This document shows, piece after piece, positions 17,195 through 25,743 of a stretch of DNA of 64,000 bases. The stretch spans positions 1 through 64,000 of the forward strand of contig NZ_BBIS01000033.1 of NCBI RefSeq assembly GCF_000730605.1, given 5' to 3'. The DNA is from Pseudomonas monteilii NBRC 103158 = DSM 14164. GTDB taxonomy: Bacteria > Pseudomonadota > Gammaproteobacteria > Pseudomonadales > Pseudomonadaceae. The position numbers were made by a program, and so were the translations under genes. Position 1 is the first letter of the stretch; each line of letters begins with the position of its first letter. The notes under the pieces were generated by a model. The model did not search any database, was not told the origin of the DNA, and worked only from the letters and a program-made list of their open reading frames with translations.

Positions 17195-17206
17195 TTTGTA
17201 TACAAA
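17195..17206. promoter_or_regulatory. TTGTATACAA operator candidate before NCS1 transporter
   Basis: A perfect 12-bp palindrome TTTGTATACAAA, about 155 bp upstream of the NCS1 start. Identical 10-bp cores precede gcl, the GlcG-like gene and puuE. Its form suits a GntR/FCD dimer; the GntR protein encoded at 42270 is the nearest candidate. Confidence 0.65.
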
Positions 17207-17360
17207 ACACGAGGACACAAAAGCGAGTTCCATGCCAAGGAAAGAGCAAGCGTTAAAGGGCTATCATTTTGAATCTATGGCTTCAAAAGATAAGTTCATG
17301 AAATGTAGTAATTATAAGTTGACCAAATAAACAGGTTTAAATTTTTTAACTGATAATTAG

Positions 17361-17376
17361 TTGATCAAATGGTCAA
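17361..17376. promoter_or_regulatory. RutR-like operator candidate TTGATCAAATGGTCAA
   Basis: This 16-mer differs at one base from the E. coli RutR consensus as I recall it (TTGACCANNTGGTCAA). A RutR-like TetR protein is encoded at 30306-30917. A further TTGACCA half-site lies at 17319-17325. Confidence 0.55.
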
Positions 17377-17457
17377 AATTAGTTGCAGGGTAGTGTGTAA
17401 CGTATTGGGGCGTTACCGGAGAAATTGCACACAAAAATGGCACTTAAGGTGACATTC

Positions 17458-17467
17458 TTGTGTACAA
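17458..17467. promoter_or_regulatory. TTGTGTACAA site, variant of the purine-region palindrome
   Basis: One mismatch from TTGTATACAA and the same variant found before hiuH and the AzgA permease gene. It lies just past the end of the Lrp gene, about 420 bp from the NCS1 start, so its target is uncertain. Confidence 0.4.
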
Positions 17468-17496
17468 AAAATAGTCATGTTTTCCTGTGCCGCCTC

Positions 17497-17934
17497 TCAG
17501 TCCATCGGCGGCAACCGCCGCTTCACCGGGCTCTTCTTGATGATTGCGGTGTTGGTGTCAGCCAGCACATTGATGCGGTCGAGCAGGGTGTCCAGCTGTT
17601 CCATGGAGCGCACATGCAGGCGGGCAATAAAGCAGTCCTCGCCGGTGACCTTGTCGCACTCGGTGAACTCGGGGATGGCAATGATCTGCCGCTCCACCTC
17701 CTGCAACTGCCCCGGCAGCGGGCGTATGCGTACGATGGCCTGCAACTGATAGCCAAACGCGCGTGGGTCAACCTCCACGGTGTAGCCGCGCAGCACGCCA
17801 CGCTCTTCCAGCCGGCGCAGGCGCTCGCTGACGCTGGGTGCGGACAGCCCGCTCACCTGCGCCAGGGCCTTCAGCGAGCGGCGCGAATCCTCCATCAGTG
17901 CATTGATCAAGAGTTGGTCGATAGCGTCAGTCAT
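17497..17934 (-). CDS. Lrp/AsnC family transcriptional regulator
   Basis: A 145-residue regulator. The N-terminal winged HTH reads IDQLLINALMEDSRRSLKALA followed by VSGLSAPSVSERLRRLEERGVLRGY. The C-terminal RAM domain contains EFTECDKVTGEDCFIARLHVRSMEQLDTLLDR, with the usual ligand-binding turn. It is divergent from an EamA exporter gene, a frequent pairing in which the Lrp protein controls amino-acid or metabolite efflux. It is also upstream of and co-oriented with the NCS1 gene, but 455 bp apart. Confidence 0.95.
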   Translation of the reverse strand: MTDAIDQLLINALMEDSRRSLKALAQVSGLSAPSVSERLRRLEERGVLRGYTVEVDPRAFGYQLQAIVRIRPLPGQLQEVERQIIAIPEFTECDKVTGEDCFIARLHVRSMEQLDTLLDRINVLADTNTAIIKKSPVKRRLPPMD

Positions 17935-18067
17935 GGTCGCCTCAATAGGTAATTCGCGTTATTTGCCTTAATAGTAAAGGCATGTAGGCCAATCTGCCTT
18001 CGTTATCCGCTGGATGGCACACCGGTATCCTTCGCATACTGTTGCCATCGTCAACGGGAGGTGTGAG

Positions 18068-18964
18068 ATGGACAGTTCATTGCGCCGTGGCTCGCTGGAA
18101 ATGGTCGCTGCCATGCTGATTTCCGGGACCATCGGCTGGTTCGTGCTGGTGTCCGGCCAGCCCGTGCTTGAGGTGGTGTTCTGGCGCTGCGTGTTCGGCG
18201 CCGTGACCTTGCTGGTGATCTGCGCCGTTTTTGGCTTTCTGCGGCCGGGAGTGATCAACCGCACGGCGTTCTTGTTGGCGATTGCCAGTGGGGTGGCGAT
18301 TGTCGGCAACTGGTTACTGTTGTTTGCCTCGTACTCACGGGCGTCGATTGCCATTGGCACGGCGGTGTACAACGTGCAGCCGTTTCTGCTGGTGGGGCTG
18401 GCGGCGCTGTTCCTGGGCGAGAAAATCACCTTGGCCAAGGTGACCTGGCTGAGTGTCGCCTTCCTCGGCATGTTGGCCATCGTCAGTGCCCATGGTGCGG
18501 GGCAGGGTGGCGGTGAGGATTATCTGCTGGGAATTGCCCTGGCGCTGGGGGCGGCGCTCTTGTACGCAATCGCTGCACTGATCATCAAGCGCCTGAGTGG
18601 CACGCCGCCTCACCTGATTGCATTGATCCAGGTAACCACCGGTGTGCTGATGCTGGCACCCTGGGTCAGGCCAGGCGGGTTGCCCGGAGACGTGCCGGCG
18701 TTGGCCAGCTTGTTGGCACTGGGCATGGTGCACACCGGCCTGATGTATGTGCTGCTTTACAGTGCCATCCAGCGTCTGCCCACGGCGTTGACCGGGGCGC
18801 TGTCGTTCATCTACCCGATTGCGGCGATTCTGGTGGACTGGGTGGCGTTCGGGCATCGGCTGGCGCCGCTGCAGTGGCTGGGTGTGGGTTTGATCCTGGT
18901 GGCGGCGGCGGGGATGCAGCAGGGCTGGTGGTTCCGTTCTGCACAAGTGGCGGTCAAGGGGTAG
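18068..18964 (+). CDS. EamA/DMT-family transporter
   Basis: A 298-residue inner-membrane protein from ATG 18068 (MDSSLRRGSLEMVAAMLISG), chosen for the GGGAGG ribosome-binding site upstream. About ten membrane segments form the two EamA repeats; the second carries LGALLYAIAAL-type text and LTGALSFIYPIAAILVDW. These proteins usually export amino acids or related metabolites. Divergent transcription from an Lrp gene supports regulated efflux. The substrate is not determinable from sequence. Confidence 0.92.
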   Translation: MDSSLRRGSLEMVAAMLISGTIGWFVLVSGQPVLEVVFWRCVFGAVTLLVICAVFGFLRPGVINRTAFLLAIASGVAIVGNWLLLFASYSRASIAIGTAVYNVQPFLLVGLAALFLGEKITLAKVTWLSVAFLGMLAIVSAHGAGQGGGEDYLLGIALALGAALLYAIAALIIKRLSGTPPHLIALIQVTTGVLMLAPWVRPGGLPGDVPALASLLALGMVHTGLMYVLLYSAIQRLPTALTGALSFIYPIAAILVDWVAFGHRLAPLQWLGVGLILVAAAGMQQGWWFRSAQVAVKG

Positions 18965-18997
18965 AATGGCGGCCTTTTCATTTGTTTGCGACCCACC

Positions 18998-19924
18998 ATG
19001 ACTTCGCCGATCCACACCCTTGAGCAACACCTGCTCGCCGCGTTCGACCCTGCCCCGCAGGAAACCCGCCGATTGTTTCACGGCCGTGGCCGCTGCTGGG
19101 TGGGCCTGGAGCAAGTGACGGTCGACTGGTTGCAGGGTGTGCTGTCGGTGGCCTTGTTCCGCGAGCCACCCGAAGGCCAGCTGGCTGAACTGGAGGCCAT
19201 GTTGCGTGCCTTTGCCGAACGCCCGCAGTGGTCTGGCCAGGCGATCCTCATTCAGCACCGCTACCTGCCCGACAGCCCGGGCCAGTGGCTACTGGGCGAG
19301 CCGTGCCAGCAGCGTGAGGTGGTCGAGGATGGCCTGACCTACCTGCTGGACCTGGGCGTGCGGCAGAACAATGGCCTGTTCCTCGACATGCGCTACGGCC
19401 GGCGCTGGGTGCGCGAGCAGGCAGCGGGCAAGCGGGTGTTGAACCTGTTCGCCTACACCTGCGGTTTTTCGGTAGCGGCGATTGCCGGTGGCGCCGAGCA
19501 GGTGGTGAACCTGGACATGGCCAAGTCGGCGTTGTCCCGTGGCCGTGATAACCACCGCCTGAATGGCCACGATGCATCGCGGGTGGCCTACCTGGGGCAT
19601 GAGCTGTTCAAATCGTGGGGCAAGGTGCGCAAGTACGGGCCTTATGACCTGATCATCATCGACCCGCCCACCTTCCAGCGCGGCAGCTTTGTGCTGACCC
19701 AGGATTACGCGAAGATCCTGCGGCGGTTGCCGGAGTTGCTGAATGCGGGGGGCACAGTGCTGGCGTGTGTGAACGACCCGGGGATCGGGCCGGAGTTTCT
19801 GATCGAGGGGATGGCGGAGCAGGCGCCGACGTTGGCGTTTGTCGAGCGGTTGGAGAACCCGCCGGAGTTTCCCGATGTGGACCCGGCGGGGGGCTTGAAG
19901 GCTTTGGTGTTCCGCCAGGTTTGA
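18998..19924 (+). CDS. Class I SAM-dependent methyltransferase (RlmI/RlmK-like domain)
   Basis: A 308-residue protein from ATG 18998 (MTSPIHTLEQHLLAAF). The Rossmann methyltransferase core is visible: GLFLDMRYGRRWVRE, motif I region VLNLFAYTCGFSVAAIAGGA, and the catalytic IIIDPPTFQRGSF motif typical of RlmI-like rRNA cytosine or guanine methyltransferases. There is no PUA domain, so the N-terminal ~120 residues are distinct from RlmI. The substrate is probably RNA, but this is inference. Confidence 0.88.
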   Translation: MTSPIHTLEQHLLAAFDPAPQETRRLFHGRGRCWVGLEQVTVDWLQGVLSVALFREPPEGQLAELEAMLRAFAERPQWSGQAILIQHRYLPDSPGQWLLGEPCQQREVVEDGLTYLLDLGVRQNNGLFLDMRYGRRWVREQAAGKRVLNLFAYTCGFSVAAIAGGAEQVVNLDMAKSALSRGRDNHRLNGHDASRVAYLGHELFKSWGKVRKYGPYDLIIIDPPTFQRGSFVLTQDYAKILRRLPELLNAGGTVLACVNDPGIGPEFLIEGMAEQAPTLAFVERLENPPEFPDVDPAGGLKALVFRQV

Positions 19925-19934
19925 TGTTGCTCTT

Positions 19935-19988
19935 GCCGGCCTCTTCGCGGCTAAAGCTGCTCCCACAGGGATCGCGATGAGGCCGGTA
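19935..19988. repeat. REP-like element
   Basis: Text GCCGGCCTCTTCGCGGCTAA followed by GCTCCCACAGG and GATGAGGCCGG matches the dispersed P. putida intergenic repeat style. The outer GCCGGCCTC and GAGGCCGG can pair. It lies between convergent genes. Confidence 0.7.
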
Positions 19989-20001
19989 AGGCTTACCCCA
20001 G

Positions 20002-21000
20002 TTATTGACCGCTATAGATCTGGTCGAACACGCCACCGTCATTGAAGTGGGTTTTCTGCACGGTGCGCCAGTCACCAAAGGTTTTCTCCACCGACAGGAA
20101 GTCCACTTTCGGGAAACGGTCGGTGTACTTGGCCAGTACCGTCGCATCCCGTGGGCGCAGGTAGTTGTTGGCGGCGATCTCCTGAGCTGCTGGGGACCAC
20201 AGGTACTTCAGGTATTCCTCGGCCACGGCCTGGGTACCTTTCTTCGCCACGACCTTGTCGACCACGCTGACAGGTGGCTCGGCTTCGGCCGACACGCTTG
20301 GGTAAACCACTTCGAACTGATCGCGGCCGAACTCGCGGGCGATCATCTCGGCTTCGTTCTCGAAGGTGACCAGCACATCACCAATCTGGTTGGTCATGAA
20401 CGTGGTGGTGGCGGCACGGCCACCGGTGTCCAGCACCGGCGCCTGCTTGAACAGCTTGCCGACGAAATCGCGGGCCTTGGTTTCATCACCGCCTTGCTTG
20501 AGCACATAGCCCCAGGCCGACAGATAGGTGTAGCGGCCGTTACCCGACGTTTTCGGGTTGGGCACGATCACTTGCACGCCGTCTTTCAGCAGGTCGGGCC
20601 AGTCTTTCAGGGCTTTCGGGTTGCCCTTGCGCACGATGAACACGGTGGCCGAGGTGAACGGCGCGCTGTTGTTCGGCAGGCGAGTTACCCAGTTGTCCGG
20701 TACCAGCTTGCCGTTGTCGGCCAGGGCGTTGATGTCGGTGGCCATGTTCATGGTGATGACGTCGGCCGGCAGGCCATCGATCACTGCACGCGCCTGCTTG
20801 CTGGAGCCACCGAAGGACATCTGCACGTTGACCTTTTCTTTGTGCTCGGCTTCCCAGTGTTTCTGGAAGGCCGGGTTGTAGTCCTTGTAGAAGTCGCGCA
20901 TCACGTCGTAGGAAACGTTCAGCAGGGTAGGGGCGGCCTGGGCGAGGTTGCCCAGGGCCAGGCCTGCGGCGAGCAGCGAGGCGGTGAAGAGTTTTTTCAC
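20002..21000 (-). CDS. sbp: Periplasmic sulfate-binding protein
   Basis: Solute-binding protein for sulfate/thiosulfate ABC uptake, 332 residues. A Sec signal peptide ends LGNLAQAA. Family motifs include LLNVSYDVMRDFYKDYN, QMSFGGSSKQARAVIDGLPADVITM and NPKTSGNGRYTYLSAWGY, which contribute sulfate ligands. The start is GTG or the ATG reading MKKLFTASLLAAGLALG. No permease or ATPase genes lie beside it, so it is an orphan binding protein relying on transport components elsewhere. The symbol is by similarity; cysP-type naming is an alternative. Confidence 0.93.
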   Translation of the reverse strand: MKKLFTASLLAAGLALGNLAQAAPTLLNVSYDVMRDFYKDYNPAFQKHWEAEHKEKVNVQMSFGGSSKQARAVIDGLPADVITMNMATDINALADNGKLVPDNWVTRLPNNSAPFTSATVFIVRKGNPKALKDWPDLLKDGVQVIVPNPKTSGNGRYTYLSAWGYVLKQGGDETKARDFVGKLFKQAPVLDTGGRAATTTFMTNQIGDVLVTFENEAEMIAREFGRDQFEVVYPSVSAEAEPPVSVVDKVVAKKGTQAVAEEYLKYLWSPAAQEIAANNYLRPRDATVLAKYTDRFPKVDFLSVEKTFGDWRTVQKTHFNDGGVFDQIYSGQ

Positions 21001-21092
21001 GTTGCTTCCTTGTTATGGTTCAGATGTTTGGCAGTAAGCCCGCGACTATAGCGTTTGGTTCCTGGGGCTTTAAAGACGAAATGGCTCTTTGC

Positions 21093-21917
21093 TTATTCGG
21101 TTTTCGGGAACAGCACATTCCCACACCGGGAACAGAACGCCGCGCCATGCTCATGGGTCTTCTTGCGGCAAGTCGTGCAATCATGCTGCAACTGCTCCCC
21201 GCGCATGGCATTGGCCAGCTCGGCGGTAAAGATCCCGGTCGGCACGGCAATAATCGAGTAACCAGTAATCATCACCAGCGACGACAGCACCTGGCCCAGG
21301 GGCGTCTTCGGCACGATATCGCCAAACCCCACGGTAGTGAGCGTGACGATGGCCCAGTAGATACCCTTGGGGATGCTGGTAAAGCCATGCTCCGGCCCTT
21401 CGATCACATACATCAAGGTGCCGAACACGGTTACCAAGGTCGAGACCGTGACCAGAAACACGATGATCTTCTGCTTGCTGCCGCGCAGTGCCTCCATCAG
21501 GTAATGGGCCTGCTTGAGGTACGGGCTGAGCTTGAGCACGCGGAAGATCCGCAGCATCCGGATCACCCGGATGATCAGCAGGTACTGGGCGTCGCTGTAG
21601 TACAGCGCGATGATCCCCGGCACGATCGCCAGCAAGTCGACAAGGCCATAGAAACTGAAGGCATAGCGCAGGGGCTTGGGTGAGCAGTACAGGCGGGTGA
21701 GGTACTCGGCCAGGAAGATCGCGGTAAAGCCCCATTCGATGGCGGCGAGCAGGCCGGCGTAGCCTTGGTGTATTTCGTCGATGCTGTCGAGGATCACCGT
21801 GACCAGGCTGGCGAGGATGATCAGCAGGAGGATCTTGTCGAAGCGTCTTCCAGCCACGGTGTCGGTCTGGAAGACGATAACGAAGAGCCGTTCACGCAGG
21901 CTCGCAGGGTTGTTCAT
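21093..21917 (-). CDS. Voltage-gated-type potassium channel with C-terminal zinc ribbon
   Basis: A 274-residue six-segment channel from ATG 21917 (MNNPASLRERLFVIVFQTDT); a GTG five codons upstream is possible. The S4-like helix is arginine-rich (RVIRMLRIFRVLKLSPYLKQ). The pore has the K+ selectivity filter TLTTVGFGDIVPKTPLG. After S6 the tail carries CTTC, 11 residues, then CSRC, a zinc-ribbon-like cluster ending GNVLFPKTE. Annotated relatives are called ion transporters; K+ selectivity is predicted by the GFGD filter. Confidence 0.93.
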   Translation of the reverse strand: MNNPASLRERLFVIVFQTDTVAGRRFDKILLLIILASLVTVILDSIDEIHQGYAGLLAAIEWGFTAIFLAEYLTRLYCSPKPLRYAFSFYGLVDLLAIVPGIIALYYSDAQYLLIIRVIRMLRIFRVLKLSPYLKQAHYLMEALRGSKQKIIVFLVTVSTLVTVFGTLMYVIEGPEHGFTSIPKGIYWAIVTLTTVGFGDIVPKTPLGQVLSSLVMITGYSIIAVPTGIFTAELANAMRGEQLQHDCTTCRKKTHEHGAAFCSRCGNVLFPKTE

Positions 21918-21962
21918 TGGCTCGGTCCACAAAAACGATGAGCTGAGCCTAGGGGTTGCGTT

Positions 21963-22835
21963 TCAGCTGTGCAAGCGGCTGGCATTGCGCTGTCTGGGCT
22001 GGGCCAGATGGTTGCCCGCATGCATCAGCCAGCAGGCGGCGACAAAGGGCGCGGTCAGACCTGCCACAGGCAGCAGCGTGAACACCGGTTGCAGCAGCAG
22101 GGCAAAGGCAATTGCCAGCAATGTCACCCACGGCTTTTCACCCTGTCTGCTAAAGGCCAATGCTGCCAACGCGGCGTTGAAGCCATACAGGCCCAGCCAC
22201 GCAGCCTGCGCGTGGTCCGCCAGCAGTGCCACCCCGCCCCCGATGGCCGAGCCGATTACTGCCCACATCGCGGCATAAGGGTTGGCGATGAACATGCCGA
22301 CCATAATCAGCAATCCGGCCAAAGGTTGGTCGAGCAGGAAAATCTGGCCCACACCTCGCGCCAGGGCATACAGCGGATCGGCCTCGACGAAGCCGCTGGG
22401 CGAAGGGCTGGCGAACAGCAGCGTGGCCCAGCCCAGCAACACGAATGGCGCCGTGTAGGCGATCAGCAGCTTGCCGCCGCGCTTGCGCCACTGGTAGGTG
22501 ATGATGCTGGACAGGCCGCCTGCCGCAATGATCAGCGGTGGCAGCATGACCGACCACGGCAGCACGGCGCTGATCAGCAGGCCGATGAGCACACCGTTGT
22601 AGCAGTACAGCCCGGCCTGGCGGTCGGCGCGGTCGTAACCACGGGCTTGGGCGGTGAGCAGGCCAGCCAGGGCGCCGAGCAGGGCACCACCGACCAGGTC
22701 GGGAGCGGTCAGCAGGATGGCCAGCAGGCAGCACAGGCCGCACAGGGGGTTGCGCAGCAGCAGCACCTGGCTGAAACCGTTGAGTAACGCCGTGGCCCAG
22801 TCGGGGCACGGGTTGACGAAATTTTTGGTGTACAT
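21963..22835 (-). CDS. Urea transporter (UT family)
   Basis: A 290-residue polytopic membrane protein. UT-family features are ATALLNGFSQVLLLRNPLCGL near the N-terminus, YDRADRQAGLYCYNGVLIGLL, and the second-repeat equivalent WLGLYGFNAALAALAF. It forms a urea-selective channel in the inner membrane. Purine degradation encoded downstream releases urea through AllA, so the gene fits its context. No urease genes are in the window. It is separated from pyk by REP hairpins. Confidence 0.93.
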   Translation of the reverse strand: MYTKNFVNPCPDWATALLNGFSQVLLLRNPLCGLCCLLAILLTAPDLVGGALLGALAGLLTAQARGYDRADRQAGLYCYNGVLIGLLISAVLPWSVMLPPLIIAAGGLSSIITYQWRKRGGKLLIAYTAPFVLLGWATLLFASPSPSGFVEADPLYALARGVGQIFLLDQPLAGLLIMVGMFIANPYAAMWAVIGSAIGGGVALLADHAQAAWLGLYGFNAALAALAFSRQGEKPWVTLLAIAFALLLQPVFTLLPVAGLTAPFVAACWLMHAGNHLAQPRQRNASRLHS

Positions 22836-22918
22836 GGGGCAGTCAGTGAGGTTGAAGGGAAGCGGTGGGCCTCTTTGGGCCTCGGGTTTTCCGCTGTTCT
22901 GTAAAGCACCACCGACCC

Positions 22919-23005
22919 TGTTGGAGCGGGCGTGCCCGCGAATGCGTCAGTACAGGCAACATTGTTGCCCCTGCTGGCCTCTTCGCGGGCACGCCCGCTC
23001 CCACA
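22919..23005. repeat. Inverted pair of REP elements
   Basis: GTTGGAGCGGGCGTGCCCGC (22920-22939, core of the first copy) and GCGGGCACGCCCGCTCCCAC (core of the second copy, ending near 23004) are inverted copies, each with its own small hairpin. The pair lies between the pyk stop and the urea transporter start. Confidence 0.85.
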
Positions 23006-23021
23006 GGAGATGTGCAGTGGC

Positions 23022-24437
23022 TTAGATCAAGGTCTCGATCCGCAGCGTGTTAGTCGAGCCCGGCTTGCCAAAAGGCACACCGGCCGTGATCAACAACGTG
23101 TCGCCACGGCTCGCCATGCCTTGCGCCTGGGCAATCTCCAGCGCAGTCGACACAACCTCGTCCACCTGGCGCAGGCGGTCGTTGACCACCGAATGCACGC
23201 CCCACGCCACGCTCAGGCGGCGAGCGGTGTTCAGGTTCGGTGTCAGGTTGAGGATCGGTGCCCGTGGCCGCTCGCGTGCAGCACGCAGGGTGGAGGCGCC
23301 CGACTCGCTGTAGTTGACCAGCACTGCCACCGGCAGGATGCCGCTGATACGGCGGATGGCGCAGCTGATGGCGTCCGATACCGTGGCTTCGGCTTTTGGC
23401 CTGCCAACGTCGAGCTGGGCCTGGTAGTCCGGGCCGTTCTCCACCTGGCGGATGATCTTGCTCATCATCTGCACGGCTTCCAGCGGGTAGTCACCCGAGG
23501 CGGTCTCGGCCGACAGCATCACCGCATCGGCACCTTCGGCCACGGCATTGGCCACGTCGGTGACTTCGGCGCGGGTCGGTGCCGGCGAGAAGCGCATGGA
23601 TTCGAGCATTTGCGTGGCCACTACTACTGGCTTGCCCAGTTGGCGGCAGGTGCCGATGATGCGTTTCTGGATCTGCGGCACGCTTTCGGCCGGCACTTCT
23701 ACGCCCAGGTCACCACGGGCCACCATGATGGCGTCTGCCAGTTCGGCGATGGCTTGCAGCTGTTCGACGGCCGATGGTTTTTCGATCTTGGCCATCAGGT
23801 AGGCGCGGTCGCCAATCAGCTGGCGCGCTTCGACGATGTCTTCCGGGCGCTGCACGAACGACAGGGCCACCCAGTCCACGCCCAGTTCCAGGCCAAAGGC
23901 CAGGTCGCGGCGGTCTTTTTCGGTGAGCGGGGAGAGGTCGAGTACCGCTTGCGGCACGTTCACGCCCTTGCGGTCGGACAGCTCACCGCCGTTCAGCACG
24001 GTCGTGTCGATGGCGTCGGCGTGCTTGGCGGTCACCCGCAGGCGCAGGCGGCCGTCGTCCACCAGCAGGTCCATGCCCGGCTCCAGCGCGGCGATGATTT
24101 CCGGATGGGGCAGGTTGACCCGCTCGCTGTTGCCTGGCGTCGTGTCCAGGTCCAGGCGCAATGACTGACCACGCTGCAGTTGCACCTTGCCTTCGGCCAG
24201 GCGGCCAACACGCAGCTTGGGCCCTTGCAGGTCCATGAGGATGCCCAGCGGGTAGTTGAGCTGCTGCTCGACTTCGCGGATCCACTGGTAGCACAAGGCG
24301 TGGTCAGCGTGTTCGCCGTGGCTGAAGTTGAGGCGGAAGATGTTCACACCGGCCTCGACCAGCTGGCGGATGTCGTCTTTGCCTTTGATCGCAGGGCCGA
24401 GGGTGGCGAGGATCTTTACTTTTTTATCAGGCGTCAT
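23022..24437 (-). CDS. pyk: Pyruvate kinase
   Basis: A 471-residue glycolytic enzyme converting phosphoenolpyruvate and ADP to pyruvate and ATP. The N-terminus has KILATLGPAIKGKDDIRQL and GVNIFRLNFSHGEHADH. The active site has MVARGDLGVEVPAESVPQIQK and the metal/allosteric regions follow, with AVMLSAETASGDYPLEAVQMM. The start overlaps the stop of the glycerate kinase gene by four bases (ATGA), so it is the distal member of a ttuD-pyk unit. This context makes it a dedicated isoenzyme for glyoxylate-derived carbon. Confidence 0.97.
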   Translation of the reverse strand: MTPDKKVKILATLGPAIKGKDDIRQLVEAGVNIFRLNFSHGEHADHALCYQWIREVEQQLNYPLGILMDLQGPKLRVGRLAEGKVQLQRGQSLRLDLDTTPGNSERVNLPHPEIIAALEPGMDLLVDDGRLRLRVTAKHADAIDTTVLNGGELSDRKGVNVPQAVLDLSPLTEKDRRDLAFGLELGVDWVALSFVQRPEDIVEARQLIGDRAYLMAKIEKPSAVEQLQAIAELADAIMVARGDLGVEVPAESVPQIQKRIIGTCRQLGKPVVVATQMLESMRFSPAPTRAEVTDVANAVAEGADAVMLSAETASGDYPLEAVQMMSKIIRQVENGPDYQAQLDVGRPKAEATVSDAISCAIRRISGILPVAVLVNYSESGASTLRAARERPRAPILNLTPNLNTARRLSVAWGVHSVVNDRLRQVDEVVSTALEIAQAQGMASRGDTLLITAGVPFGKPGSTNTLRIETLI

Positions 24438-25708
24438 GATTGGGCAGTCTCAAGGATCAGGATGGCGCGGAAATCGTTGACGTTGGTGCGGGTCGGTTCG
24501 GTGACGATCAGCGCATCCAGCGCGGCGAAATAGCCGTAGCCGTTGTTGTTGTCCAGTTCGTCGCTGGCCGACAGGCCCAGGGCCTCGGCGCGGGCGTAAC
24601 TGCCTGGGGTCATGAAGGCACCGGCGTTTTCTTCCGAGCCATCGATGCCGTCGGTATCACCGGCCAGGGCGTACACACCCGGCAGGCCTTTCAGGCTTTC
24701 GGTAAGGCTGAGCAGGAACTCGGCGTTGCGCCCGCCACGGCCATTGCCGCGCACGGTCACGGTGGTTTCACCGCCGGACAGGATCACGCAGGGCGCCTTG
24801 AGCGGCTGGCCGTGCAGGACGATTTGCCGGGCGATGCCGGCATGGACCTTGGCCACTTCGCGCGACTCGCCTTCCAGGTCGCCGAGAATCAGCGGGCTGA
24901 ACCCGGCCTGGCGGGCTTTGACCGCAGCGGCTTCAAGCGACTGCTGGGGCTTGGCGATCAACTGGAAGTGGCTGCGGGCCAGGGCCGGGTCGTCGGCTTT
25001 GACGGTTTCCGAGGCTGGGTTGTTCAGCCAGTCGATGACCGCTTGCGGCGCTTCGATGTTGTAGCGTTTGAGGATGGCGAGGGCATCGGCCGAGGTGCTC
25101 GGGTCGGCCACGGTGGGGCCGGAGGCGATGACGGTTGCCAGGTCGCCCGGTACATCGGAAATCGCATAGGTGTAAACGGTGGCAGGCCAGCAGGCCTTGG
25201 CCAGGCGGCCGCCTTTGATCGCCGAGAGGTGCTTGCGCACGCAATTCATCTCGCCGATGGTGGCGCCGGATTTGAGCAGTGCCTTGTTGATCTGCTGCTT
25301 GTCGGCCAGGGTCAGGCCCTCGGCCGGCAGCGCCAGCAGGGCGGAGCCCCCGCCAGACAGCAGGAAGATGACGCGGTCGTCTTCGTTGAGGTTGCTGACC
25401 AGGTCCAGCACGCGCTTGGCCACGGCCAGGCCGGCGGCGTCGGGGACCGGGTGGGCGGCTTCGACCACTTCGATTTTTTGGCAATTGGCGCCGTGGCCGT
25501 AGCGGGTGACGACCAGGCCAGAGACTTCGCCCTGCCAGCTTTTCTCGACCACTTCGGCCATGGCGGCTGCGGCCTTGCCGGCGCCGATGACAATCACCCG
25601 GCCGCTACGGTCGGCGGGCAGGTAGGGTTCGAGTACTTGACGAGGGTGGGCGGCAGCGATGGCTGTGTCGAACAGCTCGCGGAGAATTTTTTGCGGATCG
25701 ACCGACAT
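24434..25708 (-). CDS. ttuD: Glycerate 2-kinase of the MOFRL family (annotated TtuD/hydroxypyruvate reductase)
   Basis: A 424-residue protein of the MOFRL glycerate kinase family, historically named hydroxypyruvate reductase or TtuD. Motifs are VIVIGAGKAAAAMAEVVEKSW, the phosphate-binding FLLSGGGSALLALP, ISDVPGDLATVIASGPTVADP and the C-terminal MOFRL segment with ALAGDTDGIDGSEENAGAFM. It phosphorylates glycerate to 2-phosphoglycerate, following GlxR. An A-rich motif (25723-25733) lies at its ribosome-binding site. It is coupled to pyk downstream. Confidence 0.93.
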   Translation of the reverse strand: MSVDPQKILRELFDTAIAAAHPRQVLEPYLPADRSGRVIVIGAGKAAAAMAEVVEKSWQGEVSGLVVTRYGHGANCQKIEVVEAAHPVPDAAGLAVAKRVLDLVSNLNEDDRVIFLLSGGGSALLALPAEGLTLADKQQINKALLKSGATIGEMNCVRKHLSAIKGGRLAKACWPATVYTYAISDVPGDLATVIASGPTVADPSTSADALAILKRYNIEAPQAVIDWLNNPASETVKADDPALARSHFQLIAKPQQSLEAAAVKARQAGFSPLILGDLEGESREVAKVHAGIARQIVLHGQPLKAPCVILSGGETTVTVRGNGRGGRNAEFLLSLTESLKGLPGVYALAGDTDGIDGSEENAGAFMTPGSYARAEALGLSASDELDNNNGYGYFAALDALIVTEPTRTNVNDFRAILILETAQS

Positions 25709-25722
25709 GGCAGGCTCCCAGA

Positions 25723-25733
25723 TTATTGTTGTT
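25723..25733 (-). promoter_or_regulatory. Hfq/Crc-type A-rich motif AACAACAATAA before ttuD
   Basis: On the transcript, AACAACAATAA lies 14 nt upstream of the ttuD AUG and just before the GGGAG ribosome-binding site. It matches the AAnAAnAA motif bound by Hfq/Crc in Pseudomonas, twice overlapping. Catabolite repression of translation is predicted. Confidence 0.6.
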
Positions 25734-25743
25734 CTGCAGAATC

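Larger units (their letters stand above)
17042..17496. other. 455-bp regulatory intergenic region before the NCS1 gene
   Basis: No supported gene lies here. The region is unusually AT-rich in its middle (about 17260-17420). It contains a perfect TTTGTATACAAA (17195-17206), a RutR-like 16-mer (17361-17376), a TTGACCA half-site (17319-17325) and a TTGTGTACAA (17458-17467) just beyond the Lrp gene end. Short frames in it have no recognisable features. Confidence 0.7.

Noticed and set aside
17057..17330. Short plus-strand frames (71-85 codons) upstream of the NCS1 gene
   Set aside because: They lack ribosome-binding sites and recognisable features, and overlap the operator-rich AT region, so they are treated as regulatory DNA.
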